Translations under genes and position numbers: made by a program | Notes under the pieces: model-generated | The model's input: the letters and a program-made list of their open reading frames with translations, nothing else | Told to the model about the DNA's origin: nothing | Database searches by the model: none | Shown here: in pieces, positions 1-5,640 of the stretch | Layout of the letters: every line of letters starts with the position of its first letter | How positions within the stretch are numbered: the first letter of the stretch is position 1 | Source: Candidatus Puniceispirillum sp. | GTDB lineage: Bacteria; Pseudomonadota; Alphaproteobacteria; Puniceispirillales; Puniceispirillaceae | Assembly: GCA_018668795.1 (NCBI GenBank) | Contig: JABJBD010000240.1 | Span: 1-6,985, forward strand | Reading direction: 5' to 3' | DNA: 6,985 bases

Positions 1-738
1 ATCAGCGTAAATGACATCTTCATCATTCTGGGCTTCGGCAATGATTTCACCCCAAGGTGCCACAATCAGGCTATGGCCATAAGTGACGCGGCCATCGGCA
101 TGCGTTCCCATCTGACCTGGGGCTACCACATAGCACCCTGTTTCAATGGCCCGTGCGCGCAACAGAATATGCCAATGCGCTTTGCCACTATTCTGGGTAA
201 AAGCCGCTGGCACCATTAGCACATCAGCCCCGTCACGCGCCAGTTGGCGATATAGATGCGGAAATCGTAGATCATAACAGATCGTCATGCCGATCTTCAG
301 ATCATCTGCTGTAGCCAGCACCGGTTGATCGCCAGCCTGAAAATGCGCTGATTCTTCATATATCTGCCCGTCAGCAACATTGGCGTCAAACATGTGAATT
401 TTGTCGTATATCGCGGTAATTACCCCGTTTGGATCAATCACATGGCTGCGATTGACAAGGTTTTTCCCATCTTCTGTCCGCATCAGCATTGACCCGACCA
501 GCAACCAGATTTTATGTGTGGTGGCCTGCGTCTGTAATCGTTCAAGGCTGGGGCTGTCATGAGTATGTTCGGCAAGTTGGTTCAATGCATCACGGTTTGC
601 AGGCAAAAAACTGGCCGCTTCGGGCAAGCAGACCATTTTGGCACCCTTATCAACAGCCCGCGCGATGAGTGTTTCGATGGTGGGAAAGGTAATGTCTGCT
701 GTGGCGCCAGCACAATATTGCAAGGCGGCTATGCGCAT
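1..738 (-). CDS. Nit-family carbon-nitrogen hydrolase, 3' end cut by window edge
   Basis: The reverse complement from 738 gives 246 open codons starting MRIAALQYCAG, with no stop before the window edge. The nitrilase-superfamily catalytic triad is visible: Glu40 (in CLPEAA), Lys113 (in YDKIHMFD) and Cys154 (in MTICYDLRFP). The spacing and the DKIH and CYDLRFP signatures fit the Nit1/Nit2-like branch, usually about 270-290 residues, so roughly 25-40 C-terminal residues are missing. Members of this branch hydrolyse small amides; Nit1 is known to be a deaminated-glutathione amidase and Nit2 an omega-amidase. I cannot tell from sequence alone which applies here. It is probably a soluble cytoplasmic enzyme. 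It begins 3 bases after the grxC stop, in the same frame, with a weak GGGA upstream, so translation probably depends on the upstream gene. A glutathione-repair role fits the glutaredoxin neighbour but is inference. Confidence 0.9.
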   Translation of the reverse strand, partial: MRIAALQYCAGATADITFPTIETLIARAVDKGAKMVCLPEAASFLPANRDALNQLAEHTHDSPSLERLQTQATTHKIWLLVGSMLMRTEDGKNLVNRSHVIDPNGVITAIYDKIHMFDANVADGQIYEESAHFQAGDQPVLATADDLKIGMTICYDLRFPHLYRQLARDGADVLMVPAAFTQNSGKAHWHILLRARAIETGCYVVAPGQMGTHADGRVTYGHSLIVAPWGEIIAEAQNDEDVIYAD

Positions 739-741
739 AGT

Positions 742-1005
742 TTATGATCCCAGCTTTAGCAATTTATCAAGGTGGCCGGCTCGGTCCAGTGCAAAAATTT
801 CGTCCGAGTCACCGATATGCGCATCATCGACGAAAATCTGCGGTGACGTGTTGCGGCCGCCAGCACGTTTTGCCATTTCGCCGCGTAAGGCACTGTTGAG
901 CGATACATCGATCTGTTCAAACGGGACATTCTTTGACTGTAGAAGCCGCACAGCGCGCACACAATAACCACATCCCATCTGCGTGTATATTTCAATCTTG
1001 GCCAT
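742..1005 (-). CDS. grxC: Glutaredoxin, GrxC/Grx3 type, with CGYC active site
   Basis: This 87-residue protein has the usual length of a single-domain class I glutaredoxin. The fold markers are the N-terminal strand KIEIYTQ, the redox motif C12-G-Y-C15, the cis-proline loop TSPQIFV (Pro55) and the glutathione-binding GDSDE segment (about 65-69). It should reduce disulfides and glutathione mixed disulfides in the cytoplasm using glutathione. Two points differ from the common form: the active site is CGYC, not CPYC, and the segment usually reading GGCDD has no cysteine. Plant GrxC1 with a CGYC site is known to bind a [2Fe-2S] cluster, so cluster binding is possible here but unproven. The ATG at 1005 gives the expected N terminus and has AGGG about 10 bases upstream. 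The gene lies 48 bases after comF and 3 bases before the amidase gene, so the three probably share one transcript. Confidence 0.95.
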   Translation of the reverse strand: MAKIEIYTQMGCGYCVRAVRLLQSKNVPFEQIDVSLNSALRGEMAKRAGGRNTSPQIFVDDAHIGDSDEIFALDRAGHLDKLLKLGS

Positions 1006-1053
1006 CTGCTTGTTGCCCTACCTTAATAACCTAAACAATACGCGTCAGCCGAC

Positions 1054-1770
1054 TTAGCTTACGCGCGCAATTACCAAACCACATATTGGCCCAGCGCCAG
1101 ATTTTTGCAAGGTTTTTGCCGCTTCGAACAAGGTTGCGCCAGTGGTCATGACATCATCGATCAGCATGATTGGGCGGGTAGCAAGCGATGATTTCTGATT
1201 GGCTGGCACAGCAAAGGCACCCCTTACATTATCAATGCGTTGCTGACGGTTTTTGCCTGCCTGACTGGGTGTGTTGCGCTGACGGATCAGCAAAGAGGGC
1301 GCAAAATTGTCAGGTGCCATATAGCGCGCCAACTCGGCTGACTGGTTGTAGCGGCGCCGGAAATAGCGGCGTCGTTCTAATGGGATTGGAATCACAAGCT
1401 GATTTGGCTCTGATAATTCATCGAAGAACCGGCGCATTAACCGTGTCAGTAAAGGTGTCAGATGCAGGGCATCGGCATGTTTGTAGCGAATGATCAGATT
1501 GCTGGCGATATCATCATAGCGGCATGCGGCTCGTATTTTGGTCAATGGTGGCGGTGCGACCCAGCAGCTAGCGCATCGTGTGTCAGGTAAAGCATAGGGT
1601 AGCGGGCGGCCACAACAGCTGCAAAAGGGTATTGAGATTTGTTCAAGTTGTTGCCAGCACGCAGCACACAGACCTTCACCTTCGCAAAATGTACGGCAAT
1701 GGGGGCATAGATGCGGCAACATGGTATCTGCCAGCCGCGTCAGCCATGCATGTATGTAGCTGTTACTCAT
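1054..1770 (-). CDS. comF: ComF-family phosphoribosyltransferase-like protein
   Basis: This 238-residue protein has the standard two-part ComF layout. The N-terminal part (about 20-70) carries paired cysteines typical of a zinc-binding double-zinc-ribbon: C22/C25, C35/C38, C50/C53 and C66/C69. The C-terminal part is a type I phosphoribosyltransferase fold, with the PRPP-loop motif IMLIDDVMTTGAT at 201-213 and the family sequence RRRYNQSAELAR at 138-149. ComF is needed for DNA uptake in naturally competent bacteria, but it is also present in many species with no known competence, where its substrate is unknown. No other competence gene is in the window, so the name shows family only. The ATG at 1770 has AAGGCG six bases upstream, which supports this start. 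It is the first gene of the minus-strand operon, and its promoter must lie in the 1771-1936 spacer. Confidence 0.93.
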   Translation of the reverse strand: MSNSYIHAWLTRLADTMLPHLCPHCRTFCEGEGLCAACWQQLEQISIPFCSCCGRPLPYALPDTRCASCWVAPPPLTKIRAACRYDDIASNLIIRYKHADALHLTPLLTRLMRRFFDELSEPNQLVIPIPLERRRYFRRRYNQSAELARYMAPDNFAPSLLIRQRNTPSQAGKNRQQRIDNVRGAFAVPANQKSSLATRPIMLIDDVMTTGATLFEAAKTLQKSGAGPICGLVIARVS

Positions 1771-1936
1771 GTATCACGCCTTATTACCAATGCTCTATGC
1801 CTGTTTTGGTTTATATCTGCCTGTGCCTGATATGCAGGTCTCTAGCCTATATGAATAATGTAAATATCTGGTTAATGGTGCCATCACGTCTGGTGAATGG
1901 GGTTGTAGTTCTGGCTGAAATCATTACATCAAAGGC
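1771..1936. other. Divergent spacer between comF and the methyltransferase gene
   Basis: These 166 bases must supply the start of both the comF operon and the plus-strand methyltransferase gene. I found no convincing promoter in either direction: TATAAA-like and TATATG-like hexamers are present (for example the minus-strand complement of 1808-1815 and plus-strand 1848-1853) but lack a good -35 partner at 16-18 bases. The spacer contains CCTG-N5-CAGG (1826-1838), part of a longer motif shared with the secA leader. A small hydrophobic open frame crosses it and ends at the methyltransferase start. Confidence 0.5.
1825..1850 (+). repeat. Copy 1 of composite motif shared with secA leader
   Basis: This copy reads GCCTG, six bases, AGGTCTC, two bases, GCCTAT. 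The same three blocks in the same order and strand occur at 5610-5633, with four bases in place of six in the first gap. That makes 18 identical block positions in two intergenic regions. In this copy the first block and the start of the second can form the small hairpin CCTG-N5-CAGG. Function is unknown, and a chance match cannot be excluded. Confidence 0.35.
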
Positions 1937-2842
1937 ATGAACCAGCCGATGCCCATCCTTTTTGATAAAGCCAGTCTGCGCCAGCATCGTGATCGTGCTG
2001 CCGCGAATTATGACAATTTTTCCTTTTTAAAGGATGAAGCTGCAATCCGCGTGATTGACCGGCTTGAGCTGGTGCGCCGTGATTTTAACCTTTGTCTTGA
2101 TTTTGGCTGTCATGATGGCGTGTTATCGCGTCATCTTGCCGGACTTGGTAAAATCAACACCGTTATGCATGCCGATTTATCGCCGAAATTTGCTAGAAAT
2201 GCGCTTGCACATGGTCCATCGATTGCCTGTGACATAGATAGGGTGCCATTCAGGCCAAATAGCTTTGATGCGGTGTTTTCCTGTCTGACGATGCATTGGG
2301 TTGATGATTTGCCAGGCGTCATGACCCAGATGCGGTCAGTGCTTAAACCGGATGGGTTGTTATTGGTCAGCATGCTTGGTGGTAACAGCCTTAACGAATT
2401 ACGTAGCGCTTTGGCGGCGGCAGAAAGCGAAATTGACGGGGGCTTGAGCCCACGTTGTGCGCCTATGGCAGATATTCGTGATATTGGTGGTTTGCTTGGT
2501 CGGGCTGGGCTGGCTTTGCCGGTTGCCGATAGTGATCGTCTGACGATCACCTATCCGAACATGTTCCGCTTGATGGCTGATCTGCGTGGGATGGGCGAAC
2601 AGAATGCCTTGATGGATCGTCTGCGCAGGCCGACAAGCCGTGCTTTGTTTATGCGCGCTGCCGACATTTATCAGGCTGAATATGGCAATGATGATGGCAC
2701 AATTCCGGCCAGTTTCGAAATCATCACCCTGACGGGATGGGCGCCACATGAAAGTCAGCAGAAGCCACTTCGTCCAGGTAGCGCCACGCATCGATTAGCT
2801 GATATTCTGAATAGTGAAGAACAGGATCCAGAATCGAGCTGA
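1937..2842 (+). CDS. NDUFAF5/BioC-like SAM-dependent methyltransferase-fold protein
   Basis: This 301-residue protein has a class I Rossmann methyltransferase fold. The SAM-binding motif I is CLDFGCHDG (53-61), the acidic residue ending strand 2 is Asp80 in MHADLS, and motif IV-like FDAVFSCLTMHWVDD lies at 110-124, followed by LKPDGLLLVSMLGG (136-149). The ends are family-specific: FDKASLRQHRDRAA near the N terminus, PRCAPMADIRDIGGLLGRAG at 172-191 and GWAPHESQQKPLRPGSA near the C terminus. These mark the alphaproteobacterial relatives of mitochondrial NDUFAF5, a complex I assembly factor reported to hydroxylate an arginine of NDUFS7. BioC is a more distant relative, and no bio genes are nearby. 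The start is uncertain: ATG 1937 has AAAGG only one base away, and Met5 (1949) has it 13 bases away. ATG 1937 overlaps the TGA of an upstream small open frame as ATGA, so reinitiation is possible. Confidence 0.85.
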   Translation: MNQPMPILFDKASLRQHRDRAAANYDNFSFLKDEAAIRVIDRLELVRRDFNLCLDFGCHDGVLSRHLAGLGKINTVMHADLSPKFARNALAHGPSIACDIDRVPFRPNSFDAVFSCLTMHWVDDLPGVMTQMRSVLKPDGLLLVSMLGGNSLNELRSALAAAESEIDGGLSPRCAPMADIRDIGGLLGRAGLALPVADSDRLTITYPNMFRLMADLRGMGEQNALMDRLRRPTSRALFMRAADIYQAEYGNDDGTIPASFEIITLTGWAPHESQQKPLRPGSATHRLADILNSEEQDPESS

Positions 2843-2857
2843 TTACAAAAGATCCTG
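2822..2857. repeat. Inverted repeat spanning the abutting stop codons
   Basis: CAGGATC (2822-2828) and GATCCTG (2851-2857) are perfect 7-base complements around a 22-base loop. Inside the loop, AATC (2832-2835) and GATT (2841-2844) can also pair. The structure is centred close to the 2842/2843 junction of the two convergent genes. No strong T-run follows on either strand (the minus strand continues TTCTTCACTATT), so at best it is a weak two-way terminator or an mRNA 3'-end structure. Confidence 0.35.
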
Positions 2858-3286
2858 CAACACTGGAATAAGCGGGATATCGGCAGGTGGCATCGGATAA
2901 TCACGAAGCTGATGTGGCCGTACCCATTTCAAACTCCCCCCTTCGACAGGACGAGGCTGGCCATGCCAGCGACGACAAACAAACAGCATCATTAACAGAT
3001 GGAAATCATCATAGGCGTGGCTGGCAAAGCTGAGCGGTGCCAGACATGACTCACGGGTGTTGATATCAAGCTCTTCCTGTAATTCACGTATTAAGGCCGC
3101 TTCAGGGCTTTCGCCCGCCTCGATTTTACCACCCGGAAATTCCCATAAGCCACCCATGCTTTTATGCGCTGGGCGTTGCGCCAGCAATATCCGACCATCA
3201 GCATCTATCAGTGCCACAGCACTGACCAATATGAGGGATAGCGGGGTGTTAGCTTCGGTAATCGGCATTGATCGAAATATATCCAT
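2843..3286 (-). CDS. mutT: MutT-like Nudix hydrolase
   Basis: This 147-residue protein carries a Nudix box starting at Gly53: GGKIEAGESPEAALIREL, then QEELDI. The metal-binding core Arg67-Glu68 and Glu71-Glu72 is intact, with Asp74 where the consensus usually has glycine. The preceding RPAHKSMGGLWEFPGG (38-53) is typical of MutT-type enzymes that hydrolyse 8-oxo-dGTP to the monophosphate and so limit oxidative mutation. Substrate is inferred, since CTP-directed and other Nudix enzymes look similar. It is probably the last gene of the PPIase-argJ operon. The listed ATG overlaps the end of argJ by 38 bases; Met7 (ATG ending at 3268) would overlap by 20 bases. Neither has a clear Shine-Dalgarno sequence, so translational coupling to argJ is likely. 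Its stop codon directly abuts that of the convergent methyltransferase gene. Confidence 0.87.
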   Translation of the reverse strand: MDIFRSMPITEANTPLSLILVSAVALIDADGRILLAQRPAHKSMGGLWEFPGGKIEAGESPEAALIRELQEELDINTRESCLAPLSFASHAYDDFHLLMMLFVCRRWHGQPRPVEGGSLKWVRPHQLRDYPMPPADIPLIPVLQDLL

Positions 3287-4484
3287 GCGTTAAATCGCAG
3301 GTATAAACCCGCGCGGTGCCAGAACCAGTGCCGACAAAAACAGTGATATCAATGTCAGGGCCTTGCATATGGGCGGTGACGGGGGTTTCATCAAAATCTT
3401 CGACACGTTGACCGGCAAGGGCGACATCAAAGCCACCAATCTGGACGCCAATAGCATTCTGGTCGATGCCTATGCCAGCTTTGCCAACCGCCATGACAAT
3501 GCGGCCCCAATTAGCATCACTACCTGCGACAGCTGTTTTGACCAGCGGCGAATTGGCAATCGACATGCCTGTTTTATAGGCATCAGAATCACTGTCTGCG
3601 CCCAGAATATTTATAGTGATGAATTTTTGGGCGCCTTCACCATCGCGTACAATCTGCTTGGCTAGATCAATCATAACTAGGTCAAAAGCATCACATAGAC
3701 GGTCGAAATCAGCATGTGTTTCATGGGTTATTTCATCATTGCCTGCATAGCCGGTGGCGATGGCAAATACGCTGTCATTTGTTGATGTGTCGCTATCAAC
3801 GGTTATGGCGTTGAAGCTTTTGGCATTTGCGCGGCTGAGCATCTGGTACAACATATCAGAGCTAACCGCCGCATCAGTTGCGACATAACCCAACATTGTG
3901 GCCATGTTGGGTGCAATCATGCCGGAACCTTTGGCAATGCCGCAAATGGTGACCATTTTGCCATCAAGCTGGCAAGTGGTGGTTGCGCCTTTTGCAAAGG
4001 TATCGGTGGTCATAATGGCCTTGGCGGCGTCATGCCAGCTAGTTGATTGATGCGCTAGCAGATGTGGGATCTGGGCGGCCAGACAGTCAGTATCAAGGGG
4101 CTCGCCAATAACGCCAGTTGAAGCCAGTAAAATAGCATCTATGTCGATATTACCAGCGTTTGCCAGCGCATCAGCGGTTGCCATGGTAGCTTGATGTCCT
4201 TTGCTGCCAGTAAAGGCATTGGCATTACCTGCATTTGTCAGAATTGCCGCTGGGCGGGACTGACAGGTGCCTTTAGCCAGACGCGCCTGACTCCATTGAA
4301 CTGGGGCGGCGGCTGTATCGCTCTGGGTAAAAAGACCTGCAAAATGGCTTTCCGGTGCGCCGCGCATCAAAAACATATCATCACGCCCCTGATATTTCAT
4401 GCCACTGGCGGCGGTTGCCAGCGACAAGCCACCGATATGCGGCATGTCTGGAAAGCTGTCAGGTGCCAATGGTGAAATGGACAT
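3249..4484 (-). CDS. argJ: Arginine biosynthesis protein ArgJ (glutamate N-acetyltransferase)
   Basis: This 411-residue protein has the full family length. ArgJ transfers the acetyl group of N-acetylornithine to glutamate, recycling it in cytoplasmic arginine synthesis; some members also use acetyl-CoA. The precursor cuts itself before a threonine, which becomes the nucleophile. The site is clear in KGSGMIAPNMATMLGY (185-200), predicting cleavage between Ala195 and Thr196. The oxyanion-hole pair Thr123-Gly124 is in STGVIG, and the conserved VDSDTSTND (229-237), RDGEGAQKF (280-288) and terminal NADYRS are present. The ATG at 4484 gives the usual N terminus (SPLAPDSFPDMP) and has AAAGGCGG six bases upstream. 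It lies 50 bases after the PPIase gene and overlaps the mutT-like gene. Whether it is bifunctional or ornithine-dependent only cannot be read from sequence. Confidence 0.97.
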   Translation of the reverse strand: MSISPLAPDSFPDMPHIGGLSLATAASGMKYQGRDDMFLMRGAPESHFAGLFTQSDTAAAPVQWSQARLAKGTCQSRPAAILTNAGNANAFTGSKGHQATMATADALANAGNIDIDAILLASTGVIGEPLDTDCLAAQIPHLLAHQSTSWHDAAKAIMTTDTFAKGATTTCQLDGKMVTICGIAKGSGMIAPNMATMLGYVATDAAVSSDMLYQMLSRANAKSFNAITVDSDTSTNDSVFAIATGYAGNDEITHETHADFDRLCDAFDLVMIDLAKQIVRDGEGAQKFITINILGADSDSDAYKTGMSIANSPLVKTAVAGSDANWGRIVMAVGKAGIGIDQNAIGVQIGGFDVALAGQRVEDFDETPVTAHMQGPDIDITVFVGTGSGTARVYTCDLTHGYISINADYRS

Positions 4485-4505
4485 GCAGAACCGCCTTTGA
4501 TATTA

Positions 4506-4523
4506 CGCGCCAGCTTGGACGCG
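4506..4523 (-). other. Possible intercistronic hairpin between PPIase gene and argJ
   Basis: The 50-base gap holds a short stem: on the plus strand CGCGCCA, loop GCT, TGG, a bulged A, then CGCG, giving seven pairs with one bulge. On the transcribed strand it falls 12-29 bases after the PPIase stop codon and is followed by TAATATC, not a U-run. It therefore does not look like an intrinsic terminator. It could protect the 3' end of the PPIase message or cause partial attenuation before argJ, but no direct evidence supports this. Confidence 0.3.
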
Positions 4524-4534
4524 CCCAGATTTTG

Positions 4535-5371
4535 TTACTGTGCTTTTGCCTGCACTTCGGTGCGCACATCTTCAAAACTACGTAGTTCGATTTTCTGATC
4601 GGCACGTAATCCTTCGATGACCCGGCCAAGATGCTGGCGTGACAGGCTGTTGACAAGTTGATCACGCATATCGTCGAAAGACGGCGCAGGTTTGACAGCT
4701 TTTTCGCTAACCTTGATGACATGCCAGCCAAACTGGGTCTGCACTGGCTTTGCCGAAAAACTGCCAGCAGGAAGCGCGAAAGCAGCGGTTTCAAAAGCGG
4801 GTACCATCTGGCCACGGCCAAAGGTGCCAAGCTCGCCACCATTCGGGCCGCTTGGGCCCGTTGATTTTTCTTTCGCAATTTCGGCAAAGTCAGCACCATC
4901 ATTCAGGTCTTTGATAATAGCGACAGCCTCATCTTCCGCCGCAACCAAAATATGTGATGCGGTAATCTGTTCACGCGAGGCTTCATCAGCCACAAATGTA
5001 TCATAGGCCTGTTGCAAGGCTTCATCTGTCATCTTCTCACGCACGGTTACGGCCAGCCACGCCTCAGCCAAAATGCGCTCGGAAGCCAGTTTCATGGCGT
5101 CTTGCACAAGCGGGTCATCGGCAAGCTTTGCAGCTTCACCAGCTTTTGCCGCCAGTTTGGTATCGATGATGTCGGCAACAATATCGCCAAAATAATCCTG
5201 CATCGGCTTGTTGCGGTATTCTGGTGGCAACCCCTCGGCAGCCTGCATCACCTGATCGAGCCAGATTGTTTCACCATTGACGCTGGCAACTGAAACACGG
5301 TTTTCAGCATGCGCTATATTGGCTAGAATAATCATTGAAATTGTACAAAATGAACGGAGAATAACTTGCAT
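4535..5371 (-). CDS. Exported parvulin-type peptidyl-prolyl cis-trans isomerase
   Basis: This 278-residue protein begins with a probable Sec signal peptide: MQVILR, a hydrophobic stretch from about 7 to 19, and a likely cut after AHA at residue 22. The mature protein has a helical SurA/PrsA-like N-terminal region (about 27-135) with VNGETIWLDQV near its start. A single parvulin domain follows (about 138-224), from ASHILVAAEDEA through GPNGGELGTFGRGQMVPAFE to FGWHVIKV. A short helical tail ends the protein. It should isomerise prolyl bonds and act as a folding helper in the periplasm. There is no lipobox, so it is soluble or loosely bound. AGAAGG eight bases upstream supports the ATG at 5371. 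It is the first gene of the operon with argJ and the mutT-like gene and is divergent from secA, whose product would export it. With only one parvulin domain it is not a full SurA. Confidence 0.93.
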   Translation of the reverse strand: MQVILRSFCTISMIILANIAHAENRVSVASVNGETIWLDQVMQAAEGLPPEYRNKPMQDYFGDIVADIIDTKLAAKAGEAAKLADDPLVQDAMKLASERILAEAWLAVTVREKMTDEALQQAYDTFVADEASREQITASHILVAAEDEAVAIIKDLNDGADFAEIAKEKSTGPSGPNGGELGTFGRGQMVPAFETAAFALPAGSFSAKPVQTQFGWHVIKVSEKAVKPAPSFDDMRDQLVNSLSRQHLGRVIEGLRADQKIELRSFEDVRTEVQAKAQ

Positions 5372-5452
5372 TGAAAAGACCTTCTGAGTGTTTTTTTAAA
5401 CTTGTGGCTAGTAGCTTCTATAAACTTGGGATGTCGCAACCACATATAACTT

Positions 5453-5481
5453 TTCAAACTGTGCGGTTGGGCTCGTATAAA
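5453..5481 (+). promoter_or_regulatory. Candidate distal secA promoter (P2)
   Basis: TTCAAA (5453-5458), a 17-base spacer and TATAAA (5476-5481) match the sigma-70 consensus at four and five of six positions. Transcription would begin near 5488 and give a leader of about 178 bases containing all the downstream palindromes and hairpins. It is a pattern match only. Confidence 0.35.
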
Positions 5482-5528
5482 GAGTGTTACCCAAGGCAAG
5501 AAGATACTGCAAGCATAGCTTTACAGGC

Positions 5529-5541
5529 ACAAGATTCTTGT
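5529..5541. repeat. Perfect 13-base palindrome upstream of proximal secA promoter
   Basis: ACAAGA, central T, TCTTGT forms a perfect inverted repeat with six-base arms. It ends 22 bases before the TTGACA hexamer. A half-site-like CAAGAA lies upstream at 5497-5502 and can also pair with TTCTTG (5535-5540). It could be an operator for a dimeric regulator, or an RNA hairpin if the distal promoter is used. The short length means chance is possible. Confidence 0.35.
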
Positions 5542-5563
5542 TGATCTATAACAGGCGTTCTGA

Positions 5564-5592
5564 TTGACAAAACGGCTGTCTATGCCTATGTC
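5564..5592 (+). promoter_or_regulatory. Candidate proximal secA promoter (P1)
   Basis: A perfect TTGACA (5564-5569) is followed after 17 bases by TATGTC (5587-5592), a weak -10 with only the first three positions matching. Transcription would start near 5599 and give a leader of about 67 bases. The consensus -35 and ideal spacing make it the better placed of the two candidates. Confidence 0.45.
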
Positions 5593-5605
5593 CATGAGAG
5601 TGCGA

Positions 5606-5627
5606 ATGAGCCTGTTTGAGGTCTCGT
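5606..5627 (+). promoter_or_regulatory. secA leader hairpin containing copy 2 of the shared motif
   Basis: Bases 5606-5613 can pair with 5619-5627 around the loop GTTTG, giving eight pairs including one G-U and one bulged T. It lies in the leader expected from either secA promoter. The motif GCCTG-N4-AGGTCTC-N2-GCCTAT (5610-5633), shared with the comF/methyltransferase spacer, overlaps this hairpin. The following TATTTTAG is too short a T-run for a convincing terminator. Confidence 0.35.
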
Positions 5628-5640
5628 GCCTATTTTAGAA

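Noticed and set aside
559..967. Plus-strand open frames opposite the amidase and glutaredoxin genes.
   Set aside because: They are shadows: the minus-strand frames carry full catalytic motifs, and these show no recognisable protein features.
2131..2791. Minus-strand open frames of 130 and 139 codons opposite the methyltransferase gene.
   Set aside because: The opposite strand encodes a protein with clear SAM-binding motifs and family-specific ends. These frames are low-information antisense shadows.
4459..4902. A 147-codon minus-strand frame overlapping the PPIase gene in another frame.
   Set aside because: It lies inside the parvulin domain coding region and has basic, low-complexity composition typical of a wrong frame.
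5391..5397. A run of seven T, considered as an intrinsic terminator.
   Set aside because: No stem precedes it, and no gene ends into it on the plus strand.
5431..5544. A 37-codon plus-strand frame starting MSQPHITFQTVRLG upstream of secA, considered as a SecM-like leader peptide.
   Set aside because: It has no spaced ribosome binding site, signal-like hydrophobic segment or recognisable arrest motif, and it would start upstream of the likely transcript starts.
5582..5638. An 18-codon plus-strand frame (MPMSMRVRMSLFEVSCLF) ending 15 bases before the secA ribosome binding site.
   Set aside because: There is no clear ribosome binding site or arrest motif. Under the proximal promoter only the last ten codons would be transcribed. 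Length and composition are compatible with chance.
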